DNA from: an uncultured Leptotrichia sp.
GTDB taxonomy: Bacteria; Fusobacteriota; Fusobacteriia; Fusobacteriales; Leptotrichiaceae
Direction: 5' to 3'
Length of the DNA stretch: 25,185 bases
Assembly: GCA_938017765.1 (NCBI GenBank)
Contig: CALIJH010000012.1
Location: 1 to 25,185 of the forward strand
The stretch's first letter is position 1. The number at the start of each line of letters is the position of its first letter. Both the position numbers and the translations under genes were made by a program. The notes under the pieces were generated by a model. It had not been told where the DNA came from, did no database searches, and worked only from the letters and a program-made list of their open reading frames with translations. This document shows, piece after piece, positions 7,701 through 15,811 of the stretch.

Positions 7701-8720
7701 ATGAAAATATTAATAATTCATACGGCATTTATAGGAGATATAGTCCTTTCTACGCCGTTAATACAGAAAATAAAGGATATTTATCCAAATTCGGAAATAG
7801 ACTATCTGACATTGCCGGGAAATAAAAGCATTATAAGCAATAATCCCAATTTGAGAAAGATAATACTTTATGATAAAAAAGTAGGAGACAGAGGAATAAA
7901 AGGCTTTCTAAAAGTATTAAAAATAATAAAAAACAATAAATATGATATGGCTGTCATACCACACAGATTTATACGTTCCATATTGCTCGCAAAACTGGCA
8001 GGAATAAAAAAAATAATCGGCTTTGATGTAGCAACGGGTTCATTCCTGCTGACTGATAAAAGACACTACGATATGAGCAAACATGAGGTCGAAAGACTTC
8101 TTGACCTCATTGACTATAGTGGAGAAAGAGTTCCTCTAAGGATTTATCCTTCAAGAAAAGACAGTGAAAAAATAGATAAAATTTTAGACGGAAAATCCTA
8201 TAAAAATCTCATTACAATAGCTCCGGGAAGTCAGAGACCTGAAAAAATATGGCCTATAAAAAAATATGACGAACTTATAAAAATGTTTTCGGAAAATAGT
8301 GCTAATCTGATTGCAGTAACAGGAGGAAAAGCTGAAAAAAGTCTACTGCTCAAGTCAGTAAATGTTGAAAATGTGATAGATTTAAGAGGTGAAATTTCCT
8401 TGCTTGAGTTTGCAGCATTACTTTCAAAATCTGATATAATAATAAGCAATGACAGTGCTCCTGTCCATATAGGAAGTGCTTTTGAAAAACCTTTTATTAT
8501 AGGGATTTTTGGACCGGGTAAAAGAGCTTTAGGTTTTTTTCCGTGGACTGAAAAAAGTGTTGTCATTGAAGATAATAATTTCTATGAAAACAGTATAACT
8601 GCTGTTCCTGAAAAGCAGCATACCTACTCAAAAGACTATTATAAAGGAATACCCGAAATAACAGTTGACAGGGTATATAAAGAAGTTATAAAAAGACTTG
8701 AAAACAAAAATGAAAAATAG
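7701..8720 (+). CDS. GT9-family LPS heptosyltransferase
   Basis: 339 aa, GT-B fold. The N-terminal domain opens I-I-H-T-A-F-I-G-D-I-V-L-S-T-P-L, the standard heptosyltransferase start. The C-terminal domain has A-P-G-S (174-177) followed by K-I-W-P, then N-D-S-A-P-V-H (250-256) and I-I-G-I-F-G-P-G. These are the ADP-heptose-binding landmarks of the WaaC/WaaF/WaaQ family. It should transfer heptose to the LPS inner core at the cytoplasmic membrane face, and is the best evidence in the window that the cluster makes LPS/LOS. I cannot say which family member (I, II or III) it is. GAGGAA precedes the ATG. A 182-nt AT-rich gap with no gene or terminator separates it from the upstream GT2. Confidence 0.9.
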   Translation: MKILIIHTAFIGDIVLSTPLIQKIKDIYPNSEIDYLTLPGNKSIISNNPNLRKIILYDKKVGDRGIKGFLKVLKIIKNNKYDMAVIPHRFIRSILLAKLAGIKKIIGFDVATGSFLLTDKRHYDMSKHEVERLLDLIDYSGERVPLRIYPSRKDSEKIDKILDGKSYKNLITIAPGSQRPEKIWPIKKYDELIKMFSENSANLIAVTGGKAEKSLLLKSVNVENVIDLRGEISLLEFAALLSKSDIIISNDSAPVHIGSAFEKPFIIGIFGPGKRALGFFPWTEKSVVIEDNNFYENSITAVPEKQHTYSKDYYKGIPEITVDRVYKEVIKRLENKNEK

Positions 8721-8851
8721 AAAATAAAAGAATAATAAGAGTAGCATATTATATAGAGAAAATTCTGATAAAAATCGTATGTAGAAATAGAAGAATAAAA
8801 TAAAAGTAATTTTGCTAAGATTATTAAGATAATTAAATAGATTGGAAAAAG

Positions 8852-9979
8852 ATGAAAAATAATGAAATAAAATTTTCAGATTCAAAATTATTTGAAATTA
8901 ATAAAAAATTGAATAACAGACCTTGGAAATATATTTATAAAGAATTAATGCCGAAATTTTTGTATAGAAAAATCCAGAAAGAAGCAGATTTTTTACAACA
9001 GTCCAAAGTTGCTGAAACTTGGGATTTAATGATAGAAAAATATCTGAATCAAGAAATGTCCGAAAATTATAAAAAACATAGAAAATATGAGATATGTGAG
9101 GCAGAAACGATATCAGAGATATCCGAAATGTCGGAAAATTTTAAATCTGATAATAATTCAGAAATTTTTAAAATTAAACTTTTACCTCAAAAAAATCTTG
9201 AAAAAAAGAAAATTATATGGCAATATTGGGGTCAGGGCTGGAAGTACGAGGAACTTCCCGACATTGTAAAACTCTGTTATAAATCTATAGAAAAATATAA
9301 AGGAGATTACACAGTTATTCGTCTGGACAATAAAAACCTCTGCGAATATGTCTCTTTTCCAGAATTTGTTACAGAAAAACTGAAAAACGGAAATATGAGT
9401 TATACTCATTTTAGTGATTTGTTGAGGCTGGGACTGCTGAATCTGTATGGCGGCGTATGGCTTGATGCTACGATTTTACTGACAGCTCCTTTGAATGATT
9501 ATATAGGGTTTAATTCAGAAAAAAAAGAATATTTTATATTTCAGCGTACAGATGAGGAAAAAGAATATAAAAAATGGGAAAAAATAAACAGTGATTATTT
9601 TTCATGGGATAAAAGAAATAAAGTGAAAATGTTAAGCAGTATCATTTTTTCTGAAAAAAATAATAAAATAATCCGTATTTTACTTGAATTAATGCTTATT
9701 TTCTGGAAAAACGAAAATAAAATACCTCATTATTTCTTTTTTCAGATACTGTATACTGAATTGACTGACAATTATTTAAAAGAAGAGAAATGTAAAACAG
9801 TATCGGATATATTGCCGCATATTCTTTTCAGCAAATGGAATGATGAGTTTTCCGAAAAAGAGCTTAATGAAATTACTGATAAAATAAATATTCATAAACT
9901 GACACAGAAAGGGATATCAAAAGAAAACTGTATATCAGGGTCATTTTATGATTATTTCAATAAGATATTTGAAATTTAA
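8852..9979 (+). CDS. Capsular-polysaccharide-synthesis-type glycosyltransferase (GT32-like)
   Basis: 375 aa. Residues about 1-115 are Lys/Glu-rich and match nothing I know. The catalytic part begins K-K-I-I-W-Q-Y-W-G-Q-G-W, then C-Y-K-S-I-E-K-Y, H-F-S-D-L-L-R-L and G-G-V-W-L-D-A-T (D205). This order is typical of the Caps_synth family (PF05704), related to GT32 sugar transferases. It has a single Asp in W-L-D-A-T rather than a D-x-D, which is normal for this branch. The ribosome binding site is weak (TTGGAAAAAG before the ATG), so expression may be low or coupled. It lies 131 nt after the heptosyltransferase and 18 nt before the HtrL-like gene. The donor sugar is unknown. Confidence 0.85.
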   Translation: MKNNEIKFSDSKLFEINKKLNNRPWKYIYKELMPKFLYRKIQKEADFLQQSKVAETWDLMIEKYLNQEMSENYKKHRKYEICEAETISEISEMSENFKSDNNSEIFKIKLLPQKNLEKKKIIWQYWGQGWKYEELPDIVKLCYKSIEKYKGDYTVIRLDNKNLCEYVSFPEFVTEKLKNGNMSYTHFSDLLRLGLLNLYGGVWLDATILLTAPLNDYIGFNSEKKEYFIFQRTDEEKEYKKWEKINSDYFSWDKRNKVKMLSSIIFSEKNNKIIRILLELMLIFWKNENKIPHYFFFQILYTELTDNYLKEEKCKTVSDILPHILFSKWNDEFSEKELNEITDKINIHKLTQKGISKENCISGSFYDYFNKIFEI

Positions 9980-9997
9980 AAAAACGGAGATAGACTG

Positions 9998-10864
9998 ATG
10001 AAAAAGAAACAGCCCGAAGAAAGAGAGCCGATAGGAATAGTTTCAGCTTTTTTTGATATAGGCAGGGGAGAAATAGGAGAAGGATATCCTGATTATCTAA
10101 GAAGAACGAATGATACTTATTTTGAATATTTTTCAAATCTTGCAACTCTTGAAAATAAAATGGTAATATTTACTTCAGAAGAATACAGGAACGATATTCT
10201 AAAAATAAGAAAAGGAAAACCTACGAAAATAATAATAGTCGATTTAAAGAAAAAGTTCAGGAGACAGATAGAAGCGATAGGAAAGATACAGCAAAGTGAG
10301 GAATTTAAAAGCAGAGTAAATAAAGATATGCTCGTAAATATAGAATACTGGTCGCCTGAATATGTGCTTATAAACAATCTGAAAACGTATTTTGTCAATT
10401 ATGCGATAAGAAAAAATCTGTTTTCGGAAGAATTAGTTTCATGGGTAGATTTTGGCTATGTCAGGGATAAGGAAACCTTAAATAATATCGACTGCTGGAA
10501 ATATCCTTTTGATAAAACGAAGATACATTTTTTCACAATAAGAAGAAAACACCCTCTAAATACAATGGAAGATGTTCATAGTGCCATTTTCAATAATGCC
10601 GTATATATTATCGGCGGAGCTGTAGTGGGAAGTCATGAAAAATGGAAAGAATTTTATAGACTGCTCAAAAATAATCAGAATGAGCTTTTAAAACAAAATA
10701 TTATTGATGATGACCAAGGCCTTTATATGATGAGTATATTTAAAAAACCTGAATTATTTAAATTAAATTATCTTGGAAAAGACAGATGGTTTTGGCTATT
10801 CAGAAAGTATGATGAAACTTCGAAAGTGAGTTTTTGGGATAAAATTAAGGATATGATAATCTAA
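9998..10864 (+). CDS. HtrL/YibB (WlaTC)-family protein, putative glycosyltransferase
   Basis: 288 aa. It matches the HtrL_YibB family along most of its length: I-V-S-A-F-F-D-I-G-R-G near residues 13-24, Y-F-E-Y-F-S-N-L-A, Y-W-S-P-E-Y-V-L-I-N-N-L-K, S-W-V-D-F-G-Y, and I-I-D-D-D-Q-G-L-Y-M-M near 237-247. The D-D-D-Q motif and the V-D-F-G-Y region suggest a GT-A nucleotide-sugar fold. In enteric bacteria these genes sit in LPS core loci, and WlaTC belongs to a Campylobacter glycan locus; the biochemical activity is poorly established. The gene follows the previous one by 18 nt with CGGAGA upstream, so it is co-transcribed. No signal peptide or membrane span is seen. Confidence 0.85.
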   Translation: MKKKQPEEREPIGIVSAFFDIGRGEIGEGYPDYLRRTNDTYFEYFSNLATLENKMVIFTSEEYRNDILKIRKGKPTKIIIVDLKKKFRRQIEAIGKIQQSEEFKSRVNKDMLVNIEYWSPEYVLINNLKTYFVNYAIRKNLFSEELVSWVDFGYVRDKETLNNIDCWKYPFDKTKIHFFTIRRKHPLNTMEDVHSAIFNNAVYIIGGAVVGSHEKWKEFYRLLKNNQNELLKQNIIDDDQGLYMMSIFKKPELFKLNYLGKDRWFWLFRKYDETSKVSFWDKIKDMII

Positions 10865-10949
10865 AAAGACGGTTTTGAAAATCATATGGAAAGAAATTAC
10901 TGAAAGAAATTATCAGAAACTAAGTATAAACCGATTTAAAGGAGAAAAA

Positions 10950-12068
10950 ATGGTATCAAACAGGATTTTAATATTATTTCCTTATGAAATAAATATAAAT
11001 AACGGAGGCCCGTCGGGCTTTCTTGCTCATAATCTGCTTGATAAACCGAGGGATTGTTTTATATTGTCTCAGGATATTGTAAAAACTCATCCTGAAAAAA
11101 TTACTAAAAAAATTGATTATCTTACAAAAAGAATTTTATTTTTATGGAAAAATAAGGGAAAAGATAAGAGAAAGCTTAAAGAAGAATTTTTTTATAAATA
11201 TTATTTTGAGAAAATAAAAGCAGAAAACTATAAATATATATTTTTTCATGAAACGGTTCATCTTGAAAGGTTCAGGAAATATATATACGAAAAACAGATT
11301 ATTATATTACAGTCCCATTCTCCTGAAATTCCGTCCGTTGAGTATAGAAACTGGGCACCTTTAAATACGGAGGAAATTTCTTTCAGGGAAAAAGCTGAAA
11401 GAGAAGCTTTCAGGAGAGCGGATATTATAGTCTTTCCAAATGAAAAATGTGTTTCCATTTATGAAACTCTCATAACGGATAAAAGCAAAATAAAGTATAT
11501 TTTGAGTGGAGCCAAGAAAAATTATAATAATGGTGAACAGAATAACTATAAACTTCCTGAAGATAAAATAAATCTGATGTATATCGGAAGAAGAAATAAG
11601 ATAAAAGGATTTGACATAGTTCTCGAAACTTTTAGAAAAGTCAGGGAGAAAAGAAAAGACATAAATCTGATAATAATAGGAAATGGTGAAAAAATAGAAG
11701 AAGAAGGGATAATTGATATAGGCTTTTCAAAAAATCCTATAGGCTGGTACAATTCCGCAGATTATCTGATTAATGCAAACAGGCAGAGCTATTTTGATTT
11801 ATCGATAATCGAAGCACTGACGACGGGAATTCCTATAATAATGTCGGATAATTTTGGGCATAGCTATTATAAAGGAAAGTCTTCTTTAATAAAAACTTTT
11901 GATGTAAACAGTCCTGATGAATTATATAAAATACTCACAGGAGATTTGAAAAAAAGAGATTATGAAAAGACTGAAAATATAGAGTTATATGAAAATAATC
12001 TGACAGACGATTGTTATTATGAAAGGTTTAAAAAATTTGCCGGAGAAATTATGTATACTGAAAAATAA
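10950..12068 (+). CDS. GT4-family glycosyltransferase
   Basis: 372 aa from the ATG at 10950. The frame stays open to a TTG at 10875, but AAAGGAG (10938-10944) is well placed for 10950, and the protein then starts M-V-S-N-R-I-L-I-L-F-P, a normal GT-B first strand. The C-terminal half shows L-M-Y-I-G-R-R-N-K-I-K-G-F-D-I, L-I-I-I-G-N-G, and D-L-S-I-I-E-A-L-T-T-G-I-P-I-I-M-S, the GT4 nucleotide-sugar site including the conserved Glu of the E-x7-E region. A Gly-rich loop N-N-G-G-P-S-G-F is near the N-terminus. It is followed 17 nt later by glf. It could use UDP-galactofuranose made by glf, but the sequence does not decide this. Confidence 0.85.
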   Translation: MVSNRILILFPYEININNGGPSGFLAHNLLDKPRDCFILSQDIVKTHPEKITKKIDYLTKRILFLWKNKGKDKRKLKEEFFYKYYFEKIKAENYKYIFFHETVHLERFRKYIYEKQIIILQSHSPEIPSVEYRNWAPLNTEEISFREKAEREAFRRADIIVFPNEKCVSIYETLITDKSKIKYILSGAKKNYNNGEQNNYKLPEDKINLMYIGRRNKIKGFDIVLETFRKVREKRKDINLIIIGNGEKIEEEGIIDIGFSKNPIGWYNSADYLINANRQSYFDLSIIEALTTGIPIIMSDNFGHSYYKGKSSLIKTFDVNSPDELYKILTGDLKKRDYEKTENIELYENNLTDDCYYERFKKFAGEIMYTEK

Positions 12069-12085
12069 GAAAATAGGAGAAAAAT

Positions 12086-13186
12086 GTGAAATATGATTAT
12101 TTAATAGTGGGAGCAGGATTGTTTGGTTCCATATTTGCCTATGAAGCAAAGAAAAGAGGTAAAAATTCCCTTGTAATAGATAAAAGAAATCATACAGGGG
12201 GAAATACATATTGTGAAAATATGAAAGATATAAATGTACATAAATACGGAGCTCATATATTTCATACGGATAAAAAAGAAATATGGGATTATTTGGGACA
12301 GTTCTGTACTTTTAATAATTATATAAATTCTCCTATTGCAAACTACAGGGGAGAAATATACAATCTTCCTTTTAATATGAATACTTTTAATAAACTGTGG
12401 GGAGTTGTAACTCCCGAACAGGCAAAAAATGAGATAGAAAAACAGATAAGGAAGTCGGGAATAACGGAACCCGAAAATCTGGAAGAACAGGCAATTTCAT
12501 TAGTAGGGAAAGATATATATGAAAAGCTTATAAAGGGGTACACTGAAAAACAGTGGGGAAGAAAGGCGTCAGAATTACCTGTTTTTATAATAAAAAGACT
12601 TCCCGTGAGATATACTTATGATAATAACTATTTTAATGATAAGTATCAGGGAATACCTGAAAACGGCTATAACGTGATTTTTGATAAACTGCTTGAAGGA
12701 ATAGATATAAAACTGAATACAGATTTTTTTGGAAATAGAAAAGAATTAGTGAAAAAAGCTGAAAAAATCGTATTTACAGGAATGATAGACCAGTATTTTG
12801 AATACAGATATGGTGTGCTGGAATATAGAAGCTTGAGATTTGAACATGAAATACATGACACGGATAATTATCAGGGAAATGCAGTAGTAAATTACTGCGA
12901 AAGAGAAATTCCTTATACAAGAATAATAGAGCATAAACATTTTGAATTTGGAAAGCAGCCGAACACGGTTATTACAAAAGAATATCCTGAAGAATGGAAA
13001 GAAGGGAATGAGCCGTATTATCCCGTGAATGACGACAAAAATAACGAAATATTCAGAAAATATAAAAAGTTGGCTGAAAATGAAAAAAATGTAATTTTTG
13101 GAGGGCGACTGGCTGATTATAAATATTATGATATGTGTAATGTAATTGAAAAGGTTCTGGAAGCTGTAAAAATAGAATTGGAGTAA
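12086..13186 (+). CDS. glf: UDP-galactopyranose mutase
   Basis: 366 aa flavoenzyme interconverting UDP-galactopyranose and UDP-galactofuranose. The FAD motif G-A-G-L-F-G is at 9-14, followed by I-D-K-R-N-H-T-G-G-N, then H-K-Y-G-A-H-I-F-H-T, P-F-N-M-N-T-F, K-Q-W-G-R, and C-terminal G-G-R-L-A-D-Y-K-Y-Y-D-M near 340-352. All are characteristic, and length is normal. The start is GTG: the only ATG at this site (12084-12086) is out of frame and is followed at once by TGA, forming a start-stop overlapping the GTG. GGAG (12076-12079) is 6 nt before the GTG. Last gene of the first glycan run, closed by a strong terminator. It implies Galf in the surface glycan. Confidence 0.95.
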   Translation: MKYDYLIVGAGLFGSIFAYEAKKRGKNSLVIDKRNHTGGNTYCENMKDINVHKYGAHIFHTDKKEIWDYLGQFCTFNNYINSPIANYRGEIYNLPFNMNTFNKLWGVVTPEQAKNEIEKQIRKSGITEPENLEEQAISLVGKDIYEKLIKGYTEKQWGRKASELPVFIIKRLPVRYTYDNNYFNDKYQGIPENGYNVIFDKLLEGIDIKLNTDFFGNRKELVKKAEKIVFTGMIDQYFEYRYGVLEYRSLRFEHEIHDTDNYQGNAVVNYCEREIPYTRIIEHKHFEFGKQPNTVITKEYPEEWKEGNEPYYPVNDDKNNEIFRKYKKLAENEKNVIFGGRLADYKYYDMCNVIEKVLEAVKIELE

Positions 13187-13193
13187 ATAGAAT

Positions 13194-13238
13194 AAAAAGC
13201 GGAGTTATCTATTTTATAGAAAAGCCCGCTTTTTATTT
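13194..13238. terminator. Strong terminator between convergent glf and ligase/polymerase genes
   Basis: A 9-bp stem AAAAAGCGG (13194-13202) / CCGCTTTTT (13226-13234), with a TCTA/TAGA inner pairing in the loop, carries T-runs on both strands. It ends the 6493-13186 transcript and may also end the minus-strand gene, whose stop is at 13353. Confidence 0.85.
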
Positions 13239-13352
13239 TATAATTGCAGTTTTATTTTAATTTTAGAGTAAAAATATCAAAAATCCTCAAATAGTGATAC
13301 GCTGTTACTCAATTGCTCAAATTTTAAAATAAATTCATTATATTATTTATTT

Positions 13353-14612
13353 CTATATATTTTCTTCCTGTAACTTTTTATACATAAAGTTCAGAATAAC
13401 AAGAATTGCAGCGAAAATAAAAATCATCGGCTTCTTGTTAAGGTTAAACTCTGTAAGCCCCTGTATCAGATAAGCTATATAGGAAGATTTTAGCCCTGTT
13501 TCAAGAGCTGTATAAGCAGAAAAACCGGTATCTTTAAGCTTATAATAGTTAAGTTTTATTAATCTTGAAGGAATAACAATAAGGAAAAAATAAATTAAAA
13601 CAAGAATTCCTGTAATTCCATAGTTTGCAAGATTGTGTAAGTACATATTATGAGTATTTGTAATCCCGACAGGGTCAAGACCATAATATTCCTCTATATA
13701 GTTTATTACTCCTTTTTCCTGAAAATGCCTCATATTAAAAATAATTCTTTCTTTTGTAGACATACCTAATATCGGGCTTTTTTTGAAAGAGGATATTGCG
13801 GCATCCCAAAACATTATACGCAGATTGCTTGACGGATCCTGTCTGTACTTAACGATATACTGAAGTCTTTCGGTAATGGAAGACGGCAGGAAGAAAAGAC
13901 CGCCTGCACATAAAGCAAAAAATCCTAAAATATATTTTTTATTTTTCATATATAAAATATAAATTATCGGTAAAAACAGAGCTATATAAACTATTTTTGA
14001 ACGGTTTACAATGATTATAAACAAATCGAGTAAGAAAATAATGAGTAAAATAACTTTTATCGTCATATCTTTTTTCTTATTTTCGTTTTTGTAAAATAAA
14101 ATAAATGAAAGCAGAAATAACAGTAAAATAGACATAATATTCACGAAATCCTGTGTCTGAAGCTCAAAAAACACTCTCGGATATTCAAAACCTTTGGGAT
14201 TAGCCCATTCATCGTATATTTTTATAAAAATTCCTAATGTTATAACCAAAGAGATAGTTCCGCCAATGAGAAAGGACTTTATAAAAGCCCACAATCTTTT
14301 TTCCGTATTTATAAAATAAACTAACGGGAAAAATATAAGCCAGTATAAATAATGGATTGCATCTACTCTTGAAGCTATCCCTCCGCTAAAAAGAGAAATA
14401 ATAAAAGGTGAAATGATAAAAATCATTAATCCTACAGTCAATCTTTTATCAATTAGAGATTTAAAATTATTTCTGTTTTCCTTGGATAGCATACTTAGCA
14501 GAAAAATAAACAGAATTATATAACTGAGGGTCTGTTCTCCTTTATAAGATAGAAACAGCACAACAGGAAATAAAAGCGTCAATACATATCCTGTCAGATT
14601 TAATTTTTTCAT
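13353..14612 (-). CDS. O-antigen ligase / polymerase-like membrane protein (Wzy_C domain)
   Basis: 419 aa, about ten to twelve hydrophobic segments. The Wzy_C/WaaL signature lies in the C-terminal half: R-I-M-F-W-D-A-A-I-S-S-F-K-K-S-P-I-L-G, then a periplasmic loop ending T-H-N-M-Y-L-H-N-L-A-N-Y-G-I-T-G. The Arg and the His in this loop are the residues usually needed for activity. WaaL enzymes join undecaprenyl-linked glycan to lipid A-core; Wzy enzymes polymerise repeats, and the two cannot be told apart by sequence alone. The gene is inverted relative to all other glycan genes, with its own GGAG ribosome binding site and a candidate extended -10 promoter. No wzx or wzz is in the window, which slightly favours a ligase (inference). 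Confidence 0.82.
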   Translation of the reverse strand: MKKLNLTGYVLTLLFPVVLFLSYKGEQTLSYIILFIFLLSMLSKENRNNFKSLIDKRLTVGLMIFIISPFIISLFSGGIASRVDAIHYLYWLIFFPLVYFINTEKRLWAFIKSFLIGGTISLVITLGIFIKIYDEWANPKGFEYPRVFFELQTQDFVNIMSILLLFLLSFILFYKNENKKKDMTIKVILLIIFLLDLFIIIVNRSKIVYIALFLPIIYILYMKNKKYILGFFALCAGGLFFLPSSITERLQYIVKYRQDPSSNLRIMFWDAAISSFKKSPILGMSTKERIIFNMRHFQEKGVINYIEEYYGLDPVGITNTHNMYLHNLANYGITGILVLIYFFLIVIPSRLIKLNYYKLKDTGFSAYTALETGLKSSYIAYLIQGLTEFNLNKKPMIFIFAAILVILNFMYKKLQEENI

Positions 14613-14658
14613 ATTCGGTCTCCTGTTTTATTTGATTTTCGAAAATTTTTCTTCCTTA

Positions 14659-14667
14659 ATTTTAACA
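14659..14667 (-). promoter_or_regulatory. Candidate extended -10 promoter for the ligase/polymerase gene
   Basis: On the minus strand TGTTAAAAT (plus-strand 14667 down to 14659) fits TGN plus TAAAAT, 47 nt upstream of the ATG at 14612. No clear -35 is seen. It lies about 40 bp from the opposing promoter at 14704-14712. Confidence 0.3.
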
Positions 14668-14703
14668 TATAAAAGATATTTTTGGAACATTTATTTAATT
14701 TTA

Positions 14704-14712
14704 TGGTATAAT
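14704..14712 (+). promoter_or_regulatory. Extended -10 promoter of the second glycan operon
   Basis: TGGTATAAT (14704-14712) is a perfect extended -10, 37 nt before the GT2 start at 14749. A possible -35 TTGGAA (14682-14687) is 19 nt upstream. It probably drives much of 14749-23511, since no terminator is seen until 23533. Confidence 0.6.
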
Positions 14713-14748
14713 ATATAAAAACAATCTAAAAAACGAGAGAGGATAAAA

Positions 14749-15705
14749 ATGTCAGCTCTAAAGTTAAGTATAATAATACCTGTATACAACGTTGAAAAAT
14801 ATCTGGAAAAATGTCTAAATTCATTATGCGGACTAAAAATAGAAAACGAAATAATAATAATAAATGACGGAACAAAGGACAGTTCCCTTGAAATAGCTGA
14901 AAAGTTTAAAAAAAATCATAAAAATGAAAATATATTAATAATATCTCAGGAAAATCAGGGGCTTAGTGAAGCCAGAAATAATGGTATGAAAATAGCTAAA
15001 GGAGAATACATTTCTTTTATAGACAGTGATGATTTTGTCGATACGGGAAATTATGAAAAATTTGTAAATGAAGTTATAAAAGATAATGTGGATATCGGTA
15101 TAGGAAGATATAAAAAGATTATCGAAAAGACAGAAGGGGACACACAAAGTTTGGAGTGTATTACTGAAATCAGGAACTATAATAAGGGAGAAATAAGAAC
15201 AGGGAAAGAATATTTTGATATAATGTACAGGAATGATATGCATGGGCCTGAAGTATGGGACGATGTATTCAGGAGAGAATTTCTGCTGGAAAATAATATT
15301 TTTTTCAAAAAAGGAAGAATGCATGAAGATGAAATTTTTACTGCCGAAACTCTTCTTAAAGCTAAAAAAGTAAGATTTTACGGCATTTATTACTATAATT
15401 ATTTACAGCGTGAAAAAAGTATTATGTCGACAAAATCTTTAAAAAATTATCTGGATATGGAAAAAAATATAAATGAAATTTATAATTTTATGCTTGCTGA
15501 AACGGATGAAAAGACAAAAAAACTTTTAGAAGATGAAATTCATAGATTATACAAAATTGTAATAAAACACTCGGGAGAATATAAAAAAGAAAATAGGATT
15601 TTTAGAAAAAATTATAGGAAATTTATAGCTGAACATAGCGAAAATAAGCTGAAGAGATTATTTATAAGAATAAAAAAAAGTATAAAGAAAAAAATAAAAT
15701 TTTGA
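14749..15705 (+). CDS. GT2-family glycosyltransferase
   Basis: 318 aa. GT-A fold opening L-S-I-I-I-P-V-Y-N-V-E-K-Y, then E-N-Q-G-L-S-E-A-R-N-N-G-M and the metal-binding F-I-D-S-D-D (D92, D94, D95). A conserved acid region follows: M-H-E-D-E-I-F-T-A-E. The C-terminal 60 residues are Lys/Arg-rich and probably hold it to the membrane or acceptor. It resembles EpsJ/CpsI-type capsule and LOS glycosyltransferases; the sugar is unknown. GAGAGG precedes the ATG. It shares its architecture with the next gene (15812-16831): same motifs, same basic tail, moderate similarity. The two are probably old duplicates acting at successive steps. Confidence 0.88.
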   Translation: MSALKLSIIIPVYNVEKYLEKCLNSLCGLKIENEIIIINDGTKDSSLEIAEKFKKNHKNENILIISQENQGLSEARNNGMKIAKGEYISFIDSDDFVDTGNYEKFVNEVIKDNVDIGIGRYKKIIEKTEGDTQSLECITEIRNYNKGEIRTGKEYFDIMYRNDMHGPEVWDDVFRREFLLENNIFFKKGRMHEDEIFTAETLLKAKKVRFYGIYYYNYLQREKSIMSTKSLKNYLDMEKNINEIYNFMLAETDEKTKKLLEDEIHRLYKIVIKHSGEYKKENRIFRKNYRKFIAEHSENKLKRLFIRIKKSIKKKIKF

Positions 15706-15750
15706 ATGTCGCGGGAAAATATCAAACGAGAAAATATATTCATTAGAGTA

Positions 15751-15778
15751 TTTACAATTGGCTGTTTAAAAATATGGA
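15751..15778 (+). promoter_or_regulatory. Weak candidate internal promoter before the second GT2 gene
   Basis: TTTACA (15751-15756) and TATGGA (15773-15778) are 16 nt apart in the 106-nt gap between the two GT2 genes. The -10 is poor, so read-through from 14704-14712 is the simpler explanation. Confidence 0.2.
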
Positions 15779-15811
15779 TAAAATTATGAATAAGTTGAGA
15801 AGGAGTTCTAA

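Noticed and set aside
10875..10949. In-frame TTG start extending the GT4 protein by 25 residues
   Set aside because: No good ribosome binding site, extra residues lack GT character, and the ATG at 10950 has AAAGGAG at the right distance.
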